A program made the translations under genes and the position numbers. Shown one piece after another: positions 7,596 to 8,783 of a stretch of DNA of 8,783 bases (position 1 is the first letter of the stretch; the number at the start of each line of letters is the position of its first letter). Origin of the DNA: Actinomycetes bacterium (GTDB lineage Bacteria; Actinomycetota; Acidimicrobiia; Acidimicrobiales; Microtrichaceae); contig JAEZFI010000172.1 of assembly GCA_023437745.1 (NCBI GenBank), positions 1-8,783 of the forward strand, read 5' to 3'. Below the pieces are notes generated by a model. The model saw only the letters and a list, made by a program, of their open reading frames with translations, ran no database searches and had not been told where the DNA came from.

Positions 7596-7611
7596 CCCCT
7601 TGAACTGGGGA
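7596..7611 (-). promoter_or_regulatory. Shine-Dalgarno AAGGGG within a small hairpin before protease B
   Basis: AAGGGG (7601-7596 on the minus strand) sits 4 bases before the GTG at 7591 and decides this start over the ATG at 7573. CCCC (7610-7607) lies just upstream and can pair with the GGGG of the site (7599-7596) around a 7-base loop. The stem is short (4 G:C pairs). Ribosomes finishing the M16 gene at 7613 would open it, so translational coupling is possible. The ribosome site is well supported; the hairpin is marginal. Confidence 0.55.
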
Positions 7612-7612
7612 T

Positions 7613-8783
7613 CTACGACAGCTCGGAGAGCGGGCCCACGGCCGCCAGCGTGCGCGACGCACCCAGGAGCCGGCGTGTCACCTCGATCACGTCGTCGTTC
7701 GTGACCGCGAGGTACCCGGCGAGCGTCTCGCTGGGCGGCAGCACGTGGCCGCGGACGAGCTCCCCCATCGCCAGTCGACCCATGCGGGTCCCGGGGTCCT
7801 CGAGCGCGAGCACCATCGAACCGCTGAGGTAGCCCACGGCGACGCGGATCTCCTCGGCCCTCAGCCCGTGCGCAGCGATGTCCGCGATCTCCGCGTCGAT
7901 GATCTCCCGGCACTCGGCGAGGTGCTCGGGCGACGTGCTGCACGAGACCGAGATCATCCCGCTGTCGCAGAACGTGGCCTGGCTGGTGAACACCGAGTAC
8001 GCGAGGCCCCGCTCGTCGCGGATCCGCCGGTAGAGGCGTGACGAGGGTCCGTCACCCAGCCCGTGCAGGAGCACGGCCAGCGCGAAGCGGTCTGGGTGGT
8101 CGTGCTCCAGCCCCCGCCAGCCGATGCCGAAGTGGGCCTGCTCGACGTCGCGCTCCCACACCGCCTGGGGCACGAGGTCCGCGGACGGGGGCGTGCGGGC
8201 GGGCACCACGCCGGGGATGGAGAGGCGCTCCTCGACGATGGCGGCGAGCTCGTCGTGGTCCACGTCACCGACGGCGGCGACCACGACGTCGTGCCCGCCG
8301 TAGTGGCGGGAGTGGTGGGCCGCCAGACGCTCCGACGTCATGGCCTCGAGCGACGCCTCGTTGCCGAGGATCTCCCAGCCGAGGCCGTGCCCCGGGAACA
8401 CCGCCTCGCACAGTCCCGAGGCGAGGAGCTCGTCGGGTGTGTCCCCGACCATCGCCAGCTCCTCGAGGATCACCTCGCGCTCGGTGACCACGTCGTCGTC
8501 GCGGAGGGCCGGCTCCCCCACCAGCTCGCAGAGCAGGCGGGTCGAGTCGGCCGTCGCCTCCGACGGCACGCGGATGAAGAACGCCGTGGACTCCCGCGAG
8601 GTGTAGGCGTTGAGGTCGCCGCCCACGGCGTCGACCTCGGAGTTGATCTCGTGGGCGGTCCGGCGGCGGGTGCCCTTGAAGAGCAGGTGCTCCAGGAAGT
8701 GCGACGCTCCGGCCAGCTCGGACGGCTCGTCCCGGCTGCCCACGCCGACGTAGACTGCGACGGACGCGGCAGCGGAGCGGGGA
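7613..8783 (-). CDS. M16 family zinc metallopeptidase (5' end beyond window)
   Basis: 389 residues are visible and the frame stays open through the right edge, so the N-terminus is missing. Family lengths (about 415-440) suggest only some 20-40 residues are lost. The inverted zinc motif HFLEH is encoded at 8687-8701, giving two His ligands and the catalytic Glu; the expected third ligand is the Glu at 8459-8461, in the ILEEL segment about 76 residues later. The C-terminal half carries the substrate-binding signature SSRLYRRIRDERGLAYSV (around 7991-8044). All catalytic elements are present, so this is an active-type M16B subunit, a cytosolic zinc peptidase cutting peptides or small unfolded proteins (PepR-like in mycobacteria). 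A GTG at 8743 could be mistaken for the start, but the codons before it read VAVYVG, which continues the family's first beta-strand, so the true start lies further right. In many Actinomycetota this gene follows pnp; that neighbour is expected just outside the window. Confidence 0.95.
   Translation of the reverse strand, partial: PRSAAASVAVYVGVGSRDEPSELAGASHFLEHLLFKGTRRRTAHEINSEVDAVGGDLNAYTSRESTAFFIRVPSEATADSTRLLCELVGEPALRDDDVVTEREVILEELAMVGDTPDELLASGLCEAVFPGHGLGWEILGNEASLEAMTSERLAAHHSRHYGGHDVVVAAVGDVDHDELAAIVEERLSIPGVVPARTPPSADLVPQAVWERDVEQAHFGIGWRGLEHDHPDRFALAVLLHGLGDGPSSRLYRRIRDERGLAYSVFTSQATFCDSGMISVSCSTSPEHLAECREIIDAEIADIAAHGLRAEEIRVAVGYLSGSMVLALEDPGTRMGRLAMGELVRGHVLPPSETLAGYLAVTNDDVIEVTRRLLGASRTLAAVGPLSELS

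Noticed and set aside
5963..7603. 546-codon plus-strand open frame opposite protease B.
   Set aside because: Same antisense-shadow signature, and similar in texture to the shadow over protease A simply because the two sense genes are paralogs.
7613..8743. Taking GTG at 8743 as the start of the M16 peptidase.
   Set aside because: The codons to the right continue the expected first beta-strand (VAVYVGVGSRDEP), and the frame is open to the window edge, so the gene is cut by the edge.

Overview
The window is very GC-rich (by eye well above 65 %) and densely packed with genes whose third codon positions are mostly G or C. Together with the protein families and a pnp/M16-peptidase/dapB type of gene order, this points to a high-GC Actinomycetota chromosome. 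An Acidimicrobiia-like member is my best guess, but the sequence alone does not fix the taxonomy. I see no tRNA, rRNA, CRISPR array, transposase, integrase or phage gene.

Layout. Positions 1-62 hold a 19-base C homopolymer and a G-run cluster at the 3' end of the first gene. On the minus strand, 63-1700 encodes an AMP-forming fatty acyl-CoA synthetase. Diverging from it across a 75-bp gap, 1776-2516 (+) encodes a multi-pass membrane protein that looks like a remote DedA/VTT relative. An 85-bp convergent gap (2517-2601) contains a hairpin with a perfect 12-bp stem. All remaining genes are on the minus strand, read from right to left: an M16 zinc peptidase cut off by the right edge (7613-8783), two tandem paralogous secreted trypsin-like serine proteases that are probable lipoproteins (5975-7591 and 4263-5906), a crotonase-fold enoyl-CoA hydratase/isomerase-like protein (3440-4270), and dapB (2602-3396).

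How the genes fit together. From M16 to the crotonase gene the spacing is tight (21 bp, 68 bp, then an 8-bp overlap), so this is probably one transcript. It joins an M16 peptidase, two exported serine proteases with beta-rich C-terminal regions, and a lipid-type CoA enzyme. dapB (lysine and diaminopimelate synthesis) follows after 43 bp and has its own -10-like hexamer placed so that the A of the ATG would be the first base of the mRNA, which suggests leaderless transcription. M16 peptidase and dapB are close neighbours in other Actinomycetota, so the two proteases and the crotonase look like a three-gene insertion into an old neighbourhood.

Most novel element: the tandem pair of PDZ-less, HtrA-like lipoprotein proteases with two conserved cysteine pairs and a conserved Asp-rich C-terminal motif. 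The rest is mostly ordinary housekeeping or lipid-metabolism content. No defence system or mobile element is visible.
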